Assembly (NCBI RefSeq): GCF_900099835.1
Contig: NZ_FNKP01000001.1
Span: 3,573,557 to 3,637,556, forward strand
Reading direction: 5' to 3'
Length of the DNA stretch: 64,000 nucleotides
Source: Paraburkholderia fungorum
GTDB taxonomy: Bacteria; Pseudomonadota; Gammaproteobacteria; Burkholderiales; Burkholderiaceae
This document shows positions 6,862 to 17,403 of the stretch, piece by piece. A model generated the notes under the pieces. The model made no database searches. It worked only from the letters and a program-made list of their open reading frames with translations, and was not told the origin of the DNA. Every line of letters starts with the position of its first letter. Positions within the stretch are counted from its first letter, which is position 1. Made by a program: the position numbers and the translations under genes.

Positions 6862-7812
6862 TCAACGCACGAGCCGACTGCGCAGCGTATCGATCGTCGT
6901 CTGAGACATGCCGAGGCCCTGCGTCAGATAGTTCGCCATCGTGCCGTAGCTTGCCTGCACCTGGTCGAACCCGGCCTGCAGATAACTCTCCTGAACGTTC
7001 AGCAACGGCGCCTCGACCGTCGCAATCGCGTCGCCATCCTGCGCGCGCAGCGTGGCGGTCTGCGTCTGGATCGACTGCGCCAGATAAACATTGCTCAGCA
7101 GATAGTCCTGCATGATGACGTCGAGCGGAACGTTGGCAATACTCAGCAGCACTGCCGCGACCCAGCCGGTGCGATCCTTGCCCGCGCTCGAATGGAACAG
7201 TTGCGCGCCCGCGCCGTCGGCCAGACGCGTCAGCAGCGCGCCAAATGCGGCACGCTGCGCGCCGCCGAACACGTACGAACGCGCCTGCATTTCCATGAAC
7301 GAGGTGGCGGCATCGGATGTCGCGAAGGTCGGCTCGACGAAGTCGCTGGTGCCGAGCACGTTGTACGTCTGTGAGGTTGCACCGTCCGGCAGGACATCGG
7401 CGGTTCGCGCGATTTCACCCGGCGTGCGCAGATCGTAGACCGACGCGATACCGAGTTTGTCGACGGTTGCCTGGTCGGCGCTGCTGAAGGTCAGCACGTT
7501 CGCGCGAAAGAAAGCGCCACGGCGCATCTGCTTGCCGTCTACCGTCAGATAGCCGACCGAAGCCCCGGCGAGATCGCGAAAGTTACTCACCGACGCGAGG
7601 CGCGGCGTTTCCGGCTGATCGGTTTCGAGATTGCCGCCGCCGCACGCGGACAGCATCGAACTGCCCAGCCCTGAGAAGAGCAAGGCACTGGCGGAACCTT
7701 TGAGGAAGCTCCGGCGCGCTGGAGAAATGTGGCTCAGCGCGCCCGGACCTGTCCGCAGGCTCGTGCTCGCGGCACGGTGGGACAGCGAGCAGGTTTTCGC
7801 GGTTGCGGGCAT
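6862..7812 (-). CDS. tyrosine-phosphatase-family lipoprotein with Ser in place of the catalytic Cys
   Basis: A 316-residue protein. It carries a twin-arginine motif (A-R-R-S-F-L-K, R33/R34) followed by a hydrophobic run ending in the lipobox L-S-A-C (C57), so it may be a Tat-exported lipoprotein. The body fits the Y_phosphatase3 / dual-specificity family: S-N-F-R-D-L-A-G, R-G-x-F-F-R-A, V-Y-D-L-R-T-P-G-E. The P-loop reads H207-S208-S-A-G-K-D-R214-T-G, where the family has H-C-x5-R. Codon 208 is TCG on the coding strand. With no nucleophilic Cys it is probably not a normal phosphatase and may instead bind phospho-ligands. It faces the MFS-dadA pair across a 365-bp intergenic region. Confidence 0.8.
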   Translation of the reverse strand: MPATAKTCSLSHRAASTSLRTGPGALSHISPARRSFLKGSASALLFSGLGSSMLSACGGGNLETDQPETPRLASVSNFRDLAGASVGYLTVDGKQMRRGAFFRANVLTFSSADQATVDKLGIASVYDLRTPGEIARTADVLPDGATSQTYNVLGTSDFVEPTFATSDAATSFMEMQARSYVFGGAQRAAFGALLTRLADGAGAQLFHSSAGKDRTGWVAAVLLSIANVPLDVIMQDYLLSNVYLAQSIQTQTATLRAQDGDAIATVEAPLLNVQESYLQAGFDQVQASYGTMANYLTQGLGMSQTTIDTLRSRLVR

Positions 7813-8177
7813 TAGGCGTGGCTGGCGCGGACGTGAGGGATCGGAATTGCAGCTTCGGGGCTGAGCGCGCAGTTTAACGGTGCTTACGCCGTTTTACGTT
7901 ACATGGTAGTAGTTGGTAAGAAAACGTATGGAAGGCTTCCGCGAGCCTGCGGCGGGTTTGCGGGTGCGGATGCACTGCCGGTCGGCGGTCGAAGCGGTTT
8001 CAACGGTGTTTCCTTTCCCTTAGCGGCTATTACCTTGTCGTTACCGCGTGAGCCGCGTGATAACGCTGCCAGCCATTTTTGACCTGGCGTGCCTTACAAC
8101 GCCGCATCCCCGTAAAATACAAACGCCCTTCAATCACGCCCCCGGCACGCAAAAAGACCTGGAGACCACAACAAAAC
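7813..8177. other. 365-bp divergent intergenic region with GTAA-type repeats
   Basis: This lies between the phosphatase-like gene and the MFS gene. No open frame here looks coding. It holds several phased repeats: TTACG at 7884 and 7894 (10 bp apart), GTAGT-N5-GTAAG-AAAAC at 7906-7925, and TTACC at 8030 and 8041 (11 bp apart). GGAG at 8161-8164 is the likely ribosome binding site of the MFS gene. Confidence 0.5.
7884..7925. promoter_or_regulatory. candidate double response-regulator binding region
   Basis: Two head-to-head sets of 10-bp phased repeats. TTACG-N5-TTACG (GTAA repeats on the minus strand) points towards the phosphatase gene, and GTAGT-N5-GTAAG-AAAAC is on the plus strand. The second shares 17 of 20 bases with the site at 4519-4538, including an unbroken GTTGGTAAGAAAAC. 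Control by the nearby OmpR-type regulators is inferred. Confidence 0.4.
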
Positions 8178-9437
8178 ATGCCTTCTCTCCAATGGTTCAC
8201 CGAGCTGAGTCCGCGCGAGCGGCGCACGCTTTACGCCGGGTTCGGCGGCTACGCAGTCGACGCTTTCGACTTCATGATCTACTCGTTCCTCATTCCGACG
8301 CTGATCGCGACGTGGGGCATGACCAAAAGCGAAGCCGGCATGATCGCCACCAGTTCGCTGATCTCATCGGCAATCGGTGGCTGGCTCGCGGGCATTCTTG
8401 CCGACCGCTACGGCCGCATCCGCGTGCTTCAGTGGACCATCGCCACCTTCGCGATCTTCACTTTTCTGTCGGGCTTCACCCATTCGTTCTGGCAACTGCT
8501 GGCCACGCGCACGCTGCAAGGCATCGGCTTTGGCGGTGAGTGGTCGGTCGTGACGATCATGATGGCCGAGACGATCCGCTCGCCGCAGCATCGCGCGAAA
8601 GCGGTGGGCACCGTGCAGAGCAGCTGGTCGTTCGGCTGGGCGGCGGCGGCGATCGTCTACTGGGCGTCGTTTGCGTTGCTGCCGGAACAGTACGCGTGGC
8701 GCGCGTGCTTCTGGGTCGGCCTGCTGCCCGCCGCGTGGATCATCTACATTCGCCGTAACGTGAGCGACCCGGAAATCTTTCTCGAGACACGCCGCGCGCG
8801 CGAAAACGGCTTCGACACCTCGCACTTCCTGCAGATCTTCTCGGGCGTTCACCTCAAGACCACGCTGCTCGGCAGCGCGCTGTGCACCGGCATGCTCGGT
8901 GGGTATTACGCGATCACCACGTGGCTGCCGACCTACCTCAAAACTGTGCGCCATCTGTCGGTGTTCAACACCAGCGGCTATCTGATCGTGCTGATCGTCG
9001 GCTCGTTCACCGGCTATATCGTCGGCGCGATTCTGTGCGACACGATCGGCCGGCGCGCGTCGTTCGTGCTGTTCGCGATCGGCTCGTTCGTGCTCGGCAT
9101 GGTCTACACGATGCTGCCCATCACCGACGGCATGATGCTCGCGCTCGGCTTCCCGCTCGGCATCGTCGTGCAGGGAATTTTCGCGGGCGTGGGCGCGTAT
9201 CTGTCGGAGTTGTATCCGAATGCGATACGCGGCTCCGGACAAGGCTTCTGCTACAACCTCGGGCGCGGACTCGGCTCCTTCTTTCCGATTCTGGTCGGTA
9301 CACTGTCGCAAACCATGACGCTCGTTAAGGCAATGGGCATTGTGGCCGGCGCGGGTTATCTGCTCGTGATCGTTGCCGCACTGTGTCTGCCGGAAACGAA
9401 GGGCAAAGTCCTCGGTGCGACTGGCTCGGTCGCCTGA
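8178..9437 (+). CDS. MFS transporter, sialate/lactate:H+ symporter-like
   Basis: A 419-residue inner-membrane carrier with 12 predicted helices. The signature between TM2 and TM3 is G-x-L-A-D-R-Y-G-R-I-R, with a matching D-T-I-G-R-R loop in the second half. The TM1 sequence G-Y-A-V-D-A-F-D-F-M-I-Y and the R-T-L-Q-G-I-G-F-G-G-E-W-S motif are typical of the sugar-acid/sialate-lactate branch of the major facilitator superfamily. The substrate is unknown. Only 20 bp separate it from dadA, so a D-amino acid or its keto acid is a sensible guess (inference). I chose ATG 8178, with GGAG 13 nt upstream, over an earlier in-frame start lacking membrane character. Confidence 0.85.
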   Translation: MPSLQWFTELSPRERRTLYAGFGGYAVDAFDFMIYSFLIPTLIATWGMTKSEAGMIATSSLISSAIGGWLAGILADRYGRIRVLQWTIATFAIFTFLSGFTHSFWQLLATRTLQGIGFGGEWSVVTIMMAETIRSPQHRAKAVGTVQSSWSFGWAAAAIVYWASFALLPEQYAWRACFWVGLLPAAWIIYIRRNVSDPEIFLETRRARENGFDTSHFLQIFSGVHLKTTLLGSALCTGMLGGYYAITTWLPTYLKTVRHLSVFNTSGYLIVLIVGSFTGYIVGAILCDTIGRRASFVLFAIGSFVLGMVYTMLPITDGMMLALGFPLGIVVQGIFAGVGAYLSELYPNAIRGSGQGFCYNLGRGLGSFFPILVGTLSQTMTLVKAMGIVAGAGYLLVIVAALCLPETKGKVLGATGSVA

Positions 9438-9457
9438 ATTCGCAGCAGCACTCATCC

Positions 9458-10723
9458 ATGAAAACGATTGTTCTCGGCGGCGGCGTCATTGGCGTCGCCA
9501 CGGCTTTTTACCTGGGCCAGCAAGGCTGCGAAGTCACGGTGATCGAGCGCGAACCCGACGTCGCGCTGTCCACCAGTTTCGGCAATGCGGGCGTGATCGC
9601 CCCGGGCTATGTGACGCCGTGGGCCGCTCCCGGCATGCCGGTCAAGATCCTCAAATACCTGTTCAAACCCGCGTCGCCGCTAATCTTCCGGCCTACGTTC
9701 GATCCGGCGCAATGGCGCTGGATCGCGCGCTGGCTGCGCGAATGCGACCTCGAACATTTCCGCGTCAACAAGCAGCGGATGCAGCGCATCGCTTATTACA
9801 GCCGCGATTGTCTGCATGAGTTTCGCGGACGTCATCCGTTCGATTACGGTCGCAGCCAGGGCTATCTGCAACTGTTTCGCAGCGAGTACGACGTCGAGCT
9901 GGCGCAGCCCGCGCTAACCGTGTTGCGCGACGCGGGCATCGCGCATCGGGAAGTGAGCGCGGCGCAGTGCATCGAGATCGAACCGGGCCTGCGCTGGGCG
10001 CGTGAGACGCCGCTCTCCGGCCTCTATCTCCCCGACGACGAAGCCGGCGATTGCGCCCGCTTCACCCGCGAATTGCGCGCGATCTGCGAGCGCAACGGCG
10101 TGCGTTTTCGCTTCGATACCAGCGTCACGGGGCTCGATGTGCGAAGCGGTGCGGTGCATGGCGTGCATGTCGACAGCGAACACGGCGCGGAGACCTTGCT
10201 GGCCGATGCCGTGGTGGTCGCGCTGGGTGTCGACAGCGCGGAGCTTCTCGCGCCGCTCGGCGTGAAGGTGCCGCTCTATCCGGTGAAAGGCTATTCGGCG
10301 ACGCTCCCCGTCACCGACGAAGAAAAAGCGCCGCGCGCCGCGTTGATGGACGAGTCGTTGAAAACCGCGATCACGCGTTTCGGCAACAACCTGCGAATTG
10401 CGGGCACCGCTGAATTGGGCAACGGCCAGACCACCTTGCGCGAGCAGGCGTTGCAAACGTTGATGAAGGTGCTGCGCGACTGGTTTCCGCACGCGGCCAA
10501 TCCGACGTCCGCGCATTTCTGGGTCGGACGCAGGCCCATGACGCCCGACGGTGCGCCTTTGCTCGGGCCGTCCGGCGTGGACAATTTATGGCTGAACCTC
10601 GGTCACGGCTCGACCGGATGGGCGATGTCGATGGGTTCAGGACGCGTGGTCGCGGATCTGATCACGCAGCGCAAGCCGGAAATCGATCTCGATGGACTGA
10701 CGTTGGCGCGCTACCGGAAGTAA
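9458..10723 (+). CDS. dadA: D-amino acid dehydrogenase, small (FAD) subunit
   Basis: A 421-residue FAD flavoprotein that oxidises D-amino acids (classically D-alanine) to 2-keto acids and ammonia, passing electrons to the respiratory chain at the inner membrane. The N-terminal dinucleotide fold is V-L-G-G-G-V-I-G-V-A-T-A; next comes the E-R-E ribose-binding strand and the DadA-type S-F-G-N-A-G segment, and the C-terminal FAD motif is L-N-L-G-H-G-S-T-G-W. Length is close to family normal. It sits 20 bp after an MFS gene in one apparent operon that ends at a strong terminator. No alanine racemase gene adjoins it, unlike the classical dadAX pair. Confidence 0.9.
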   Translation: MKTIVLGGGVIGVATAFYLGQQGCEVTVIEREPDVALSTSFGNAGVIAPGYVTPWAAPGMPVKILKYLFKPASPLIFRPTFDPAQWRWIARWLRECDLEHFRVNKQRMQRIAYYSRDCLHEFRGRHPFDYGRSQGYLQLFRSEYDVELAQPALTVLRDAGIAHREVSAAQCIEIEPGLRWARETPLSGLYLPDDEAGDCARFTRELRAICERNGVRFRFDTSVTGLDVRSGAVHGVHVDSEHGAETLLADAVVVALGVDSAELLAPLGVKVPLYPVKGYSATLPVTDEEKAPRAALMDESLKTAITRFGNNLRIAGTAELGNGQTTLREQALQTLMKVLRDWFPHAANPTSAHFWVGRRPMTPDGAPLLGPSGVDNLWLNLGHGSTGWAMSMGSGRVVADLITQRKPEIDLDGLTLARYRK

Positions 10724-10745
10724 CGCGGCGGTCACCACGCACGTT

Positions 10746-10790
10746 AAAAAGCCGGGTCCACCTTCTCAGGTGGCCCGGCTCTGTTTTTTT
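10746..10790. terminator. Rho-independent terminator, bidirectional
   Basis: GCCGGGTCCACC pairs with GGTGGCCCGGC (one bulged T) around a 6-nt loop, followed by CTGTTTTTTT. The minus-strand side also has TTTTT, so it can end dadA transcripts and stop any read-through the other way. Confidence 0.88.
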
Positions 10791-10927
10791 ACCGCTTTGT
10801 TCTACCGCTGTATGTGCCGCTTCTTAAGCTGTCGCACATTGTCGTCTCCACCTCTTCCTGCAAACTTTGACCGGCTTTCGCTTTTGTTCACACGGCGAAA
10901 ACCGGCGGCAATCAGGTTTGAGACGTC

Positions 10928-12397
10928 TTAACGCGGCAGTTCCGAATGACCCATCAGGAATGCATCGACGGAACGCGCGCACTGACGGCCTTCGCGAATC
11001 GCCCACACCACCAGCGACTGACCGCGACGCATATCGCCCGCCGTGAACACCTTGTCCACCGACGTGTAATACGCCTTGTCGCCTTCGGTCGCGGCACGCA
11101 CGTTGCCGCGTGCATCCTTGTCGACGCCGAACGCTTCGAGCACCGGCGACACCGGCTGCGTGAAGCCCATGGCCAGCAGCACCAGATCGGCCTTCATTTC
11201 GAATTCGGAGTTCGGCACTTCGACCATCTTGCCGTCCTTCCATTCGACGCGCGCGGCGATCAGCTTCTCGACCTTGCCGTTCTTGCCTTCGAGGCGCTTG
11301 GTCGCGACCGCCCAATCGCGCTCGCAGCCTTCGTCATGCGACGACGACGTGCGCAGCTTGATCGGCCAGTACGGCCACACGAGCGGCTTGTTCTCTTCTT
11401 CCGGCGGCTGCGGCAGCAGTTCGAATTGCGTGACGCTCTTCGCGCCATGACGATTCGATGTGCCCACGCAGTCCGAACCCGTATCGCCACCGCCGATCAC
11501 GACAACGTGCTTGCCCTTCGCGAGCAACTGGTTCGTAACCTTGTCGCCGGCGTTGACCTTGTTCTGCTGCGGCAGGAATTCCATCGCGTAATGGATGCCT
11601 TCCAGCTCACGGCCCGGCACCGGCAGATCGCGCGGCGTTTCCGAACCGCCTGCCACCACAACTGCGTCGAACTGTTCTTTCAGCTCGGCCGGGGTGATGG
11701 TTTCCTTCGCCGTGTTGCCGATCCAGGCCGGCAGCGAGCCTTCCTTGCCGACGAACACGTTCGCGCGGAACGTCACGCCTTCGGCTTCCATCTGACGCAT
11801 GCGGCGGTCGATCAGCCACTTTTCCAGCTTGAAGTCGGGAATGCCATAACGCAGCAGGCCGCCAATGCGGTCGTTCTTTTCGAACACCGTCACATCGTGC
11901 CCCGCACGCGCGAGTTGCTGCGCGACGGCGAGACCCGCGGGGCCGGAACCGACCACCGCGACCTTCTTGCCGGTCTTGTGCTTCGGCGGCTGCGGAGCAA
12001 CCCAGCCTTCAGCCCACGCCTTGTCGATGATCGCGTGTTCGATCGACTTGATGCCGACCGGATCGTTGTTGATGCCGAGCGTGCACGCCGCTTCGCACGG
12101 TGCCGGGCAGATGCGGCCCGTGAACTCGGGGAAGTTGTTGGTCGAATGCAGCACTTCGATCGCGTTCTTCCAGTCCTGATGGAACACCAGGTCGTTGAAG
12201 TCCGGGATGATGTTGTTCACCGGGCAGCCGTTGTTGCAGAACGGAATACCGCAGTCCATGCAACGTGCGCCCTGAATCTTCGCTTCGTCGTCGCTCAATG
12301 CCGCGACGAATTCCTTGTAGTGCTTCACACGCGTGAGCGGAGCTTCGTACGTCTCGTGTCGACGTTCGAACTCGAGAAAACCGGTTGCCTTGCCCAT
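10928..12397 (-). CDS. gltD: glutamate synthase (NADPH) small subunit
   Basis: A 489-residue GltD, the electron-entry subunit of glutamate synthase. It takes electrons from NADPH through FAD and passes them to GltB. The N-terminal cysteine set C46-x2-C49-x4-C54-x3-C58 and the second set C-P-A-P-C-E-A-A-C (about 98-106) bind [4Fe-4S] clusters. The FAD fold G-S-G-P-A-G-L is at about 151, the NADPH fold G-G-G-D-T-G at about 299, and a C-terminal F-T-A-G-D-M-R-R-G closes the FAD site. It lies 117 bp downstream of gltB in the same operon. Confidence 0.97.
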   Translation of the reverse strand: MGKATGFLEFERRHETYEAPLTRVKHYKEFVAALSDDEAKIQGARCMDCGIPFCNNGCPVNNIIPDFNDLVFHQDWKNAIEVLHSTNNFPEFTGRICPAPCEAACTLGINNDPVGIKSIEHAIIDKAWAEGWVAPQPPKHKTGKKVAVVGSGPAGLAVAQQLARAGHDVTVFEKNDRIGGLLRYGIPDFKLEKWLIDRRMRQMEAEGVTFRANVFVGKEGSLPAWIGNTAKETITPAELKEQFDAVVVAGGSETPRDLPVPGRELEGIHYAMEFLPQQNKVNAGDKVTNQLLAKGKHVVVIGGGDTGSDCVGTSNRHGAKSVTQFELLPQPPEEENKPLVWPYWPIKLRTSSSHDEGCERDWAVATKRLEGKNGKVEKLIAARVEWKDGKMVEVPNSEFEMKADLVLLAMGFTQPVSPVLEAFGVDKDARGNVRAATEGDKAYYTSVDKVFTAGDMRRGQSLVVWAIREGRQCARSVDAFLMGHSELPR

Positions 12398-12514
12398 GTG
12401 GTTCTCTTCTCTATCTGTATCTAGGGGTGATCTGGACCCGCCGCGCGTCGAATGGTCGAGAGGCGGCGGGTACGGCTAAATGTGACGTCTGCGTCCGAGC
12501 AGCAATCTGGCTGG

Positions 12515-15500
12515 TTAAGCGGCGAGAACTTCCTTGTTCGCCTTCTTCGCGGCCAGCTCGCCCAGTGCGCGCTTGTATTCGGTCGGGAACACCTTCACGA
12601 ATTGACGGCGCGACGCATCCCAGTTTTCGAGCAATGCTTTCGCACGCGGCGAACCGGTGAACTGGAAGTGACGCTCGATGAGACCCTTCAGCAGCGCCTC
12701 GTCGGTCGTCTCGCAGTGCCACAGGCCCTTGTCGACCGTGCGTTCCTGTTCGGCCTGTTGCAAGACCGGATCGAGCGCGACCATCGACTTGTTGCACTTG
12801 CCGGCGAACGTGCTGTCCGGATCGAACACATAAGCGACGCCGCCCGACATACCGGCTGCGAAGTTACGGCCCGTTTCGCCGAGCACGACCACCGTGCCGC
12901 CCGTCATGTATTCGCAACCGTGGTCGCCCGTACCTTCGACAACCGACGTCGCACCCGAGTTACGCACGCAGAAACGCTCGCCTGCCACGCCGCGGAAGAA
13001 CGACTCGCCTTCGATCGCGCCGTACATCACCGTGTTGCCGCAGATGATGTTCTCTTCCGACTTACCGCGGAAATCGTTGGTCGGACGGATGATGATGCGG
13101 CCACCCGACAGGCCCTTACCCACGTAGTCGTTGCCGTCGCCGACCAGATCCAGCGTCACGCCCTTCGCGAGGAACGCGCCGAAGCTCTGACCCGCGGTGC
13201 CCTTCAACTGGATGTGGATCGAGTCGTCGGGCAGGCCGTCGTGGCCGTACTTCTTCGCGATCGCGCCGGACAGCATCGCGCCGACCGTACGGTTCACGTT
13301 GCGCACCGGCTGGATGAACGACACGTGCTCGCCCTTTTCCAGCGCGGCCTTCGCCTTCTCGATCAGCGTGTGGTCGAGTGCCTTGTCCAGACCGTGGTCC
13401 TGCACGTCGACGTGCTTGCGCGCGACTTCCGCACCGACTTGCGGCAGGTAGAACACACGCGAGAAGTCCAGACCCTTCGCCTTCCAGTGCTCGATGCCCT
13501 TCTTCATGTCGAGCAGTTCGGCGTGACCGATCAGGTCGTCGAACTTGCGGATACCCAGTTGCGCCATGATTTCGCGCGCTTCTTCAGCAACGAAGAAGAA
13601 GAAGTTGACGACGTGTTCCGGCTGGCCCTTGAACTTCTCACGCAGCACCGGATCTTGCGTCGCGACGCCGACCGGGCAGGTGTTCAGATGGCACTTGCGC
13701 ATCATGATGCAGCCTTCGACGACCAGCGGAGCCGTCGCGAAACCGAATTCGTCCGCGCCGAGCAGCGCGCCGATCACGACGTCGCGGCCGGTCTTCATCT
13801 GACCGTCGGCCTGCACGCGGATACGGCCGCGCAGATGGTTCAGCACCAGCGTTTGCTGCGTTTCGGCCAGACCGAGTTCCCACGGCGTGCCGGCATGCTT
13901 GACCGACGACAGCGGCGACGCACCCGTACCACCGTCATGACCGGCGATCACGACGTGATCGGCCTTGGCCTTCGCCACACCTGCAGCCACCGTACCGACG
14001 CCCGACTCCGACACCAGCTTCACCGACACGCTAGCTGCCGAGTTGGCGTTCTTCAGGTCGTGAATCAGTTGCGCCAGATCTTCGATCGAGTAGATGTCGT
14101 GGTGCGGCGGCGGCGAAATCAGGCCGACGCCCGGCACCGAGTAACGCAGCTTGCCGATGTATTCCGACACCTTGTGGCCCGGCAGCTGACCGCCTTCGCC
14201 CGGCTTCGCGCCTTGCGCCATCTTGATCTGGATCTGATCGGCCGACGCCAGGTATTCCGCCGTCACGCCGAAACGGCCCGACGCCACCTGCTTGATGCGC
14301 GAACGCAGCGAGTCGCCTTCCTTCAGCGGAATGTCGGCAATCACTTCGTCGCCGATGATCGACTTCATCGTGTCGCCGTTCTTGATCGGAATGCCGCGCA
14401 GTTCGTTGCGATAACGGTTCGCGTCTTCGCCGCCTTCACCGGTGTTCGACTTGCCGCCGATGCGGTTCATCGCGACAGCCAGCGTAGCGTGCGCTTCGGT
14501 GCTGATCGAGCCCATCGACATGGCGCCGGTCGCGAAACGCGTGACGATGTCTTTCGCCGATTCGACTTCGTCGAGCGGGATCGCCTTGGTCGGGTCGAAC
14601 TTGAATTCGAACAGGCCGCGGAACGTCATGTGGCGCTTGGTCTGATCGTTGATCAGATGCGCGTATTCCTTATACGTCTGATACGAGTTGCTGCGAGCCG
14701 AGTGTTGCAGCTTCGCGATCGCATCCGGCGTCCACATGTGTTCTTCGCCGCGCACGCGGTACGCGTACTCGCCGCCCGCGTCGAGCATGTTCGCGAGGAT
14801 CGGGTTGTCGCCGAACGCGTCGCGGTGCAGACGGATCGCTTCTTCCGCGACGTCGAACAGGCCGATGCCGCCAACCTTCGACGACGTGCCCTTGAAGTAC
14901 TTCACCACGAGGTCTTCAGCCAGGCCGACCGCTTCGAAAATCTGCGCGCCGGTGTACGACATGTAGGTCGAAATACCCATCTTCGACATGACCTTCATCA
15001 GGCCCTTGCCGACTGCCTTGGTGAAGTTGTAGACCGCTTTTTCCGCCGACAGGTCGCCCTTCAGGCCGGTTGCCATCTGCGCGAGCGTTTCCATCGCGAG
15101 GTACGGGTGGACGGCTTCGGCGCCGTAGCCCGCAAGCAACGCGAAGTGGTGCGTTTCACGCGCCGAGCCGGTTTCGACGACCAGACCCGTGCTCGTGCGC
15201 AGACCTTGCTGCACGAGGTGCGTGTGGATCGCGGCCGTGGCCAGCAGCGCCGGGATCGCGACGTTGTCGCGGTCGGTCTTGCGGTCCGACACGATCAGCA
15301 TGTTGTAGCCGGACTTGACGGCGTCGACGGCTTCCGCGCACAGCGACGCGAGACGCGCTTCGATACCTTCCTTGCCCCATGCCACCGGATAGCAGATGTT
15401 CAGTTCGTACGAGCTGAACTTGCCGCCCGTGTACTGATCGATCGCGCGGATCTTCGCGATGTCCTTGAAGTCGAGCACGGGCTGCGACACTTCGAGACGC

Positions 15501-17218
15501 ATCGGCGGGTTGATGTTGTTCGTGTCCAGCAGGTTCGGCTTCGGACCGACGAACGACACCAGCGACATCACCATGTTTTCGCGGATCGGGTCGATCGGCG
15601 GGTTCGTCACTTGCGCGAACAACTGCTTGAAGTAGTGATACAGCGTCTTGTTCTTGTTGGACATGACCGCCAGCGGCGAGTCGTTGCCCATCGAGCCGAT
15701 CGCTTCTTCGCCGGCTTGCGCCATCGGCGCCATCAGGAACTTGAGGTCTTCCTGCGTGTAGCCGAACGCCTGCTGACGATCCAGCAAAGCAGCGGCTTCG
15801 CGGCGTTCCGTCGCGACGTCTTCGGCCTTCGCCTCGATTTCGTCGAGCTTGATGCGCACAGCGTCGATCCAGCTCTTGTACGGCTTCGCGTTCGCGAGGT
15901 TGTCCTTGAGCTCCTTGTCGTCGATGATGCGACCGTGTTCCATGTCGATCAGGAACATCTTGCCCGGCTGCAGACGCCACTTCTTGACGATCTTCGACTC
16001 GGGGATCGGCAGCGTGCCGGCTTCCGACGCCATGATGACGAGGTCGTCGTCCGTGACGATGTAGCGCGCCGGACGCAGACCGTTACGGTCGAGCGTCGCG
16101 CCGATCTGACGGCCGTCGGTGAACGCGATCGCGGCGGGGCCGTCCCACGGCTCCATCATCGCGGCGTGGTATTCGTAGAACGCGCGGCGGTTGTCGTCCA
16201 TCAGCGTGTGCTGTTCCCAGGCTTCCGGGATCATCATCATCATTGCGTGGACGAGCGGGTAACCGGCCATCACCAGCAGTTCGAGACAGTTGTCGAACGA
16301 TGCGGTGTCGGATTGGCCCGGGTAGATCAGCGGCCACAGCTTCGGCAAGTCGTCGCCGAGCACGTGCGACGCGATTGCGCCGGTACGCGCGTTGAGCCAG
16401 TTGACGTTGCCCTTCACCGTGTTGATTTCGCCGTTGTGGGCGATCATGCGGTACGGGTGAGCCAGTTCCCACGCCGGGAACGTGTTGGTCGAGAAGCGTT
16501 GGTGAACCAGCGCCAGCGCCGAAACGGTGCGCTCGTCCTGCAGGTCGCGGTAATACACGCCGACCTGACCGGCCAGCAGCAGGCCCTTATAGACCACCGT
16601 GCGCGCCGACATGGACGGCACGAAGTATTCCTTGCCGTGCTTGAGCTTGAGCGCCTGGATGCGGTGGCTGCCGGTCTTGCGGATCACGTACAGCTTCCGC
16701 TCGAGCGCGTCCGTCACGATGATGTCCTTGCCGCGGCCGATGAAGATCTGGCGGATCAGCGGCTCGCTCGCCTTCACGGTCGGCGAAATCGGCATGGTGT
16801 GATCGACCGGCACGTCGCGCCAACCCAGCACGACCTGGCCTTCGGCCTTCACCGTGCGTTCCAGTTCCTGCTCGCAGGCGAGGCGCGATGCGTGTTCCTT
16901 CGGCAGGAACACCATGCCGACGCCGTACTCGCCGTACGGCGGCAGCGTCACGCCCTGCTTCGCCATTTCCTCGCGATAGAAACCGTCCGGAATCTGGATC
17001 AGGATGCCCGCGCCGTCGCCCATCAGCGGATCGGCGCCGACGGCGCCCCGGTGGTCGAGGTTCTCGAGAATCTTCAGACCCTGCTCGATGATCTCGTGGC
17101 TTTTCTGGCCCTTGATGTGAGCAACGAAGCCGACGCCGCAGGCGTCGTGCTCGTTTTGCGGGTCGTACAGACCTTGCGCGGCGGGAACCGGATGAGTCGG
17201 TTGCAGGTGGTCGTTCAT
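12515..17218 (-). CDS. gltB: glutamate synthase (NADPH) large subunit
   Basis: A 1567-residue GltB that makes two glutamates from glutamine and 2-oxoglutarate. A short propeptide precedes C27 (D-A-C-G-V-G-F), the N-terminal nucleophile of the class II glutaminase domain (about 27-430). A central domain follows, then the FMN-binding synthase domain (about 850-1220) with a G-E-G-G-E motif and the 3Fe-4S cysteines in C-x5-C-x4-C ([12 protein letters not shown]). The C-terminal GXGXG beta-helix domain is about 1300-1520. With GltD it is the main ammonia-assimilation route together with glutamine synthetase. Upstream DNA carries a promoter and repeats suggestive of nitrogen control. Confidence 0.97.
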   Translation of the reverse strand: MNDHLQPTHPVPAAQGLYDPQNEHDACGVGFVAHIKGQKSHEIIEQGLKILENLDHRGAVGADPLMGDGAGILIQIPDGFYREEMAKQGVTLPPYGEYGVGMVFLPKEHASRLACEQELERTVKAEGQVVLGWRDVPVDHTMPISPTVKASEPLIRQIFIGRGKDIIVTDALERKLYVIRKTGSHRIQALKLKHGKEYFVPSMSARTVVYKGLLLAGQVGVYYRDLQDERTVSALALVHQRFSTNTFPAWELAHPYRMIAHNGEINTVKGNVNWLNARTGAIASHVLGDDLPKLWPLIYPGQSDTASFDNCLELLVMAGYPLVHAMMMMIPEAWEQHTLMDDNRRAFYEYHAAMMEPWDGPAAIAFTDGRQIGATLDRNGLRPARYIVTDDDLVIMASEAGTLPIPESKIVKKWRLQPGKMFLIDMEHGRIIDDKELKDNLANAKPYKSWIDAVRIKLDEIEAKAEDVATERREAAALLDRQQAFGYTQEDLKFLMAPMAQAGEEAIGSMGNDSPLAVMSNKNKTLYHYFKQLFAQVTNPPIDPIRENMVMSLVSFVGPKPNLLDTNNINPPMRLEVSQPVLDFKDIAKIRAIDQYTGGKFSSYELNICYPVAWGKEGIEARLASLCAEAVDAVKSGYNMLIVSDRKTDRDNVAIPALLATAAIHTHLVQQGLRTSTGLVVETGSARETHHFALLAGYGAEAVHPYLAMETLAQMATGLKGDLSAEKAVYNFTKAVGKGLMKVMSKMGISTYMSYTGAQIFEAVGLAEDLVVKYFKGTSSKVGGIGLFDVAEEAIRLHRDAFGDNPILANMLDAGGEYAYRVRGEEHMWTPDAIAKLQHSARSNSYQTYKEYAHLINDQTKRHMTFRGLFEFKFDPTKAIPLDEVESAKDIVTRFATGAMSMGSISTEAHATLAVAMNRIGGKSNTGEGGEDANRYRNELRGIPIKNGDTMKSIIGDEVIADIPLKEGDSLRSRIKQVASGRFGVTAEYLASADQIQIKMAQGAKPGEGGQLPGHKVSEYIGKLRYSVPGVGLISPPPHHDIYSIEDLAQLIHDLKNANSAASVSVKLVSESGVGTVAAGVAKAKADHVVIAGHDGGTGASPLSSVKHAGTPWELGLAETQQTLVLNHLRGRIRVQADGQMKTGRDVVIGALLGADEFGFATAPLVVEGCIMMRKCHLNTCPVGVATQDPVLREKFKGQPEHVVNFFFFVAEEAREIMAQLGIRKFDDLIGHAELLDMKKGIEHWKAKGLDFSRVFYLPQVGAEVARKHVDVQDHGLDKALDHTLIEKAKAALEKGEHVSFIQPVRNVNRTVGAMLSGAIAKKYGHDGLPDDSIHIQLKGTAGQSFGAFLAKGVTLDLVGDGNDYVGKGLSGGRIIIRPTNDFRGKSEENIICGNTVMYGAIEGESFFRGVAGERFCVRNSGATSVVEGTGDHGCEYMTGGTVVVLGETGRNFAAGMSGGVAYVFDPDSTFAGKCNKSMVALDPVLQQAEQERTVDKGLWHCETTDEALLKGLIERHFQFTGSPRAKALLENWDASRRQFVKVFPTEYKRALGELAAKKANKEVLAA

Positions 17219-17347
17219 GGGGACACCGTCTGTAGGGGGCCTGACAGGCCGTTAAACCATTTTTCTATTGCCGCAGTTTGCGTTGCAACTGCGACGGCGC
17301 TACCTACGCTGAGATGCTACGCGTAACGAAAAAGCGCCGGAATTCGG

Positions 17348-17377
17348 AATATACGCGACGAATCAATGGAATAGCAA
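17348..17377 (-). promoter_or_regulatory. likely sigma70 promoter of gltBD
   Basis: On the minus strand, TTGCTA (-35, 17377-17372) and TATATT (-10, 17353-17348) are separated by 18 bp. The predicted transcript would start near 17341 with a leader of about 120 nt. It lies in an AT-rich island directly next to the repeats at 17404-17458. Confidence 0.5.
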
Positions 17378-17403
17378 ATAAAACCTTATGTTCGAACCCC
17401 AAT

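Noticed and set aside
12452..17326. A 1624-codon open frame antiparallel to gltB
   Set aside because: It is the mirror of a well-conserved gene in GC-rich DNA; its translation is dominated by Arg, His, Val and Asp with no domain pattern.
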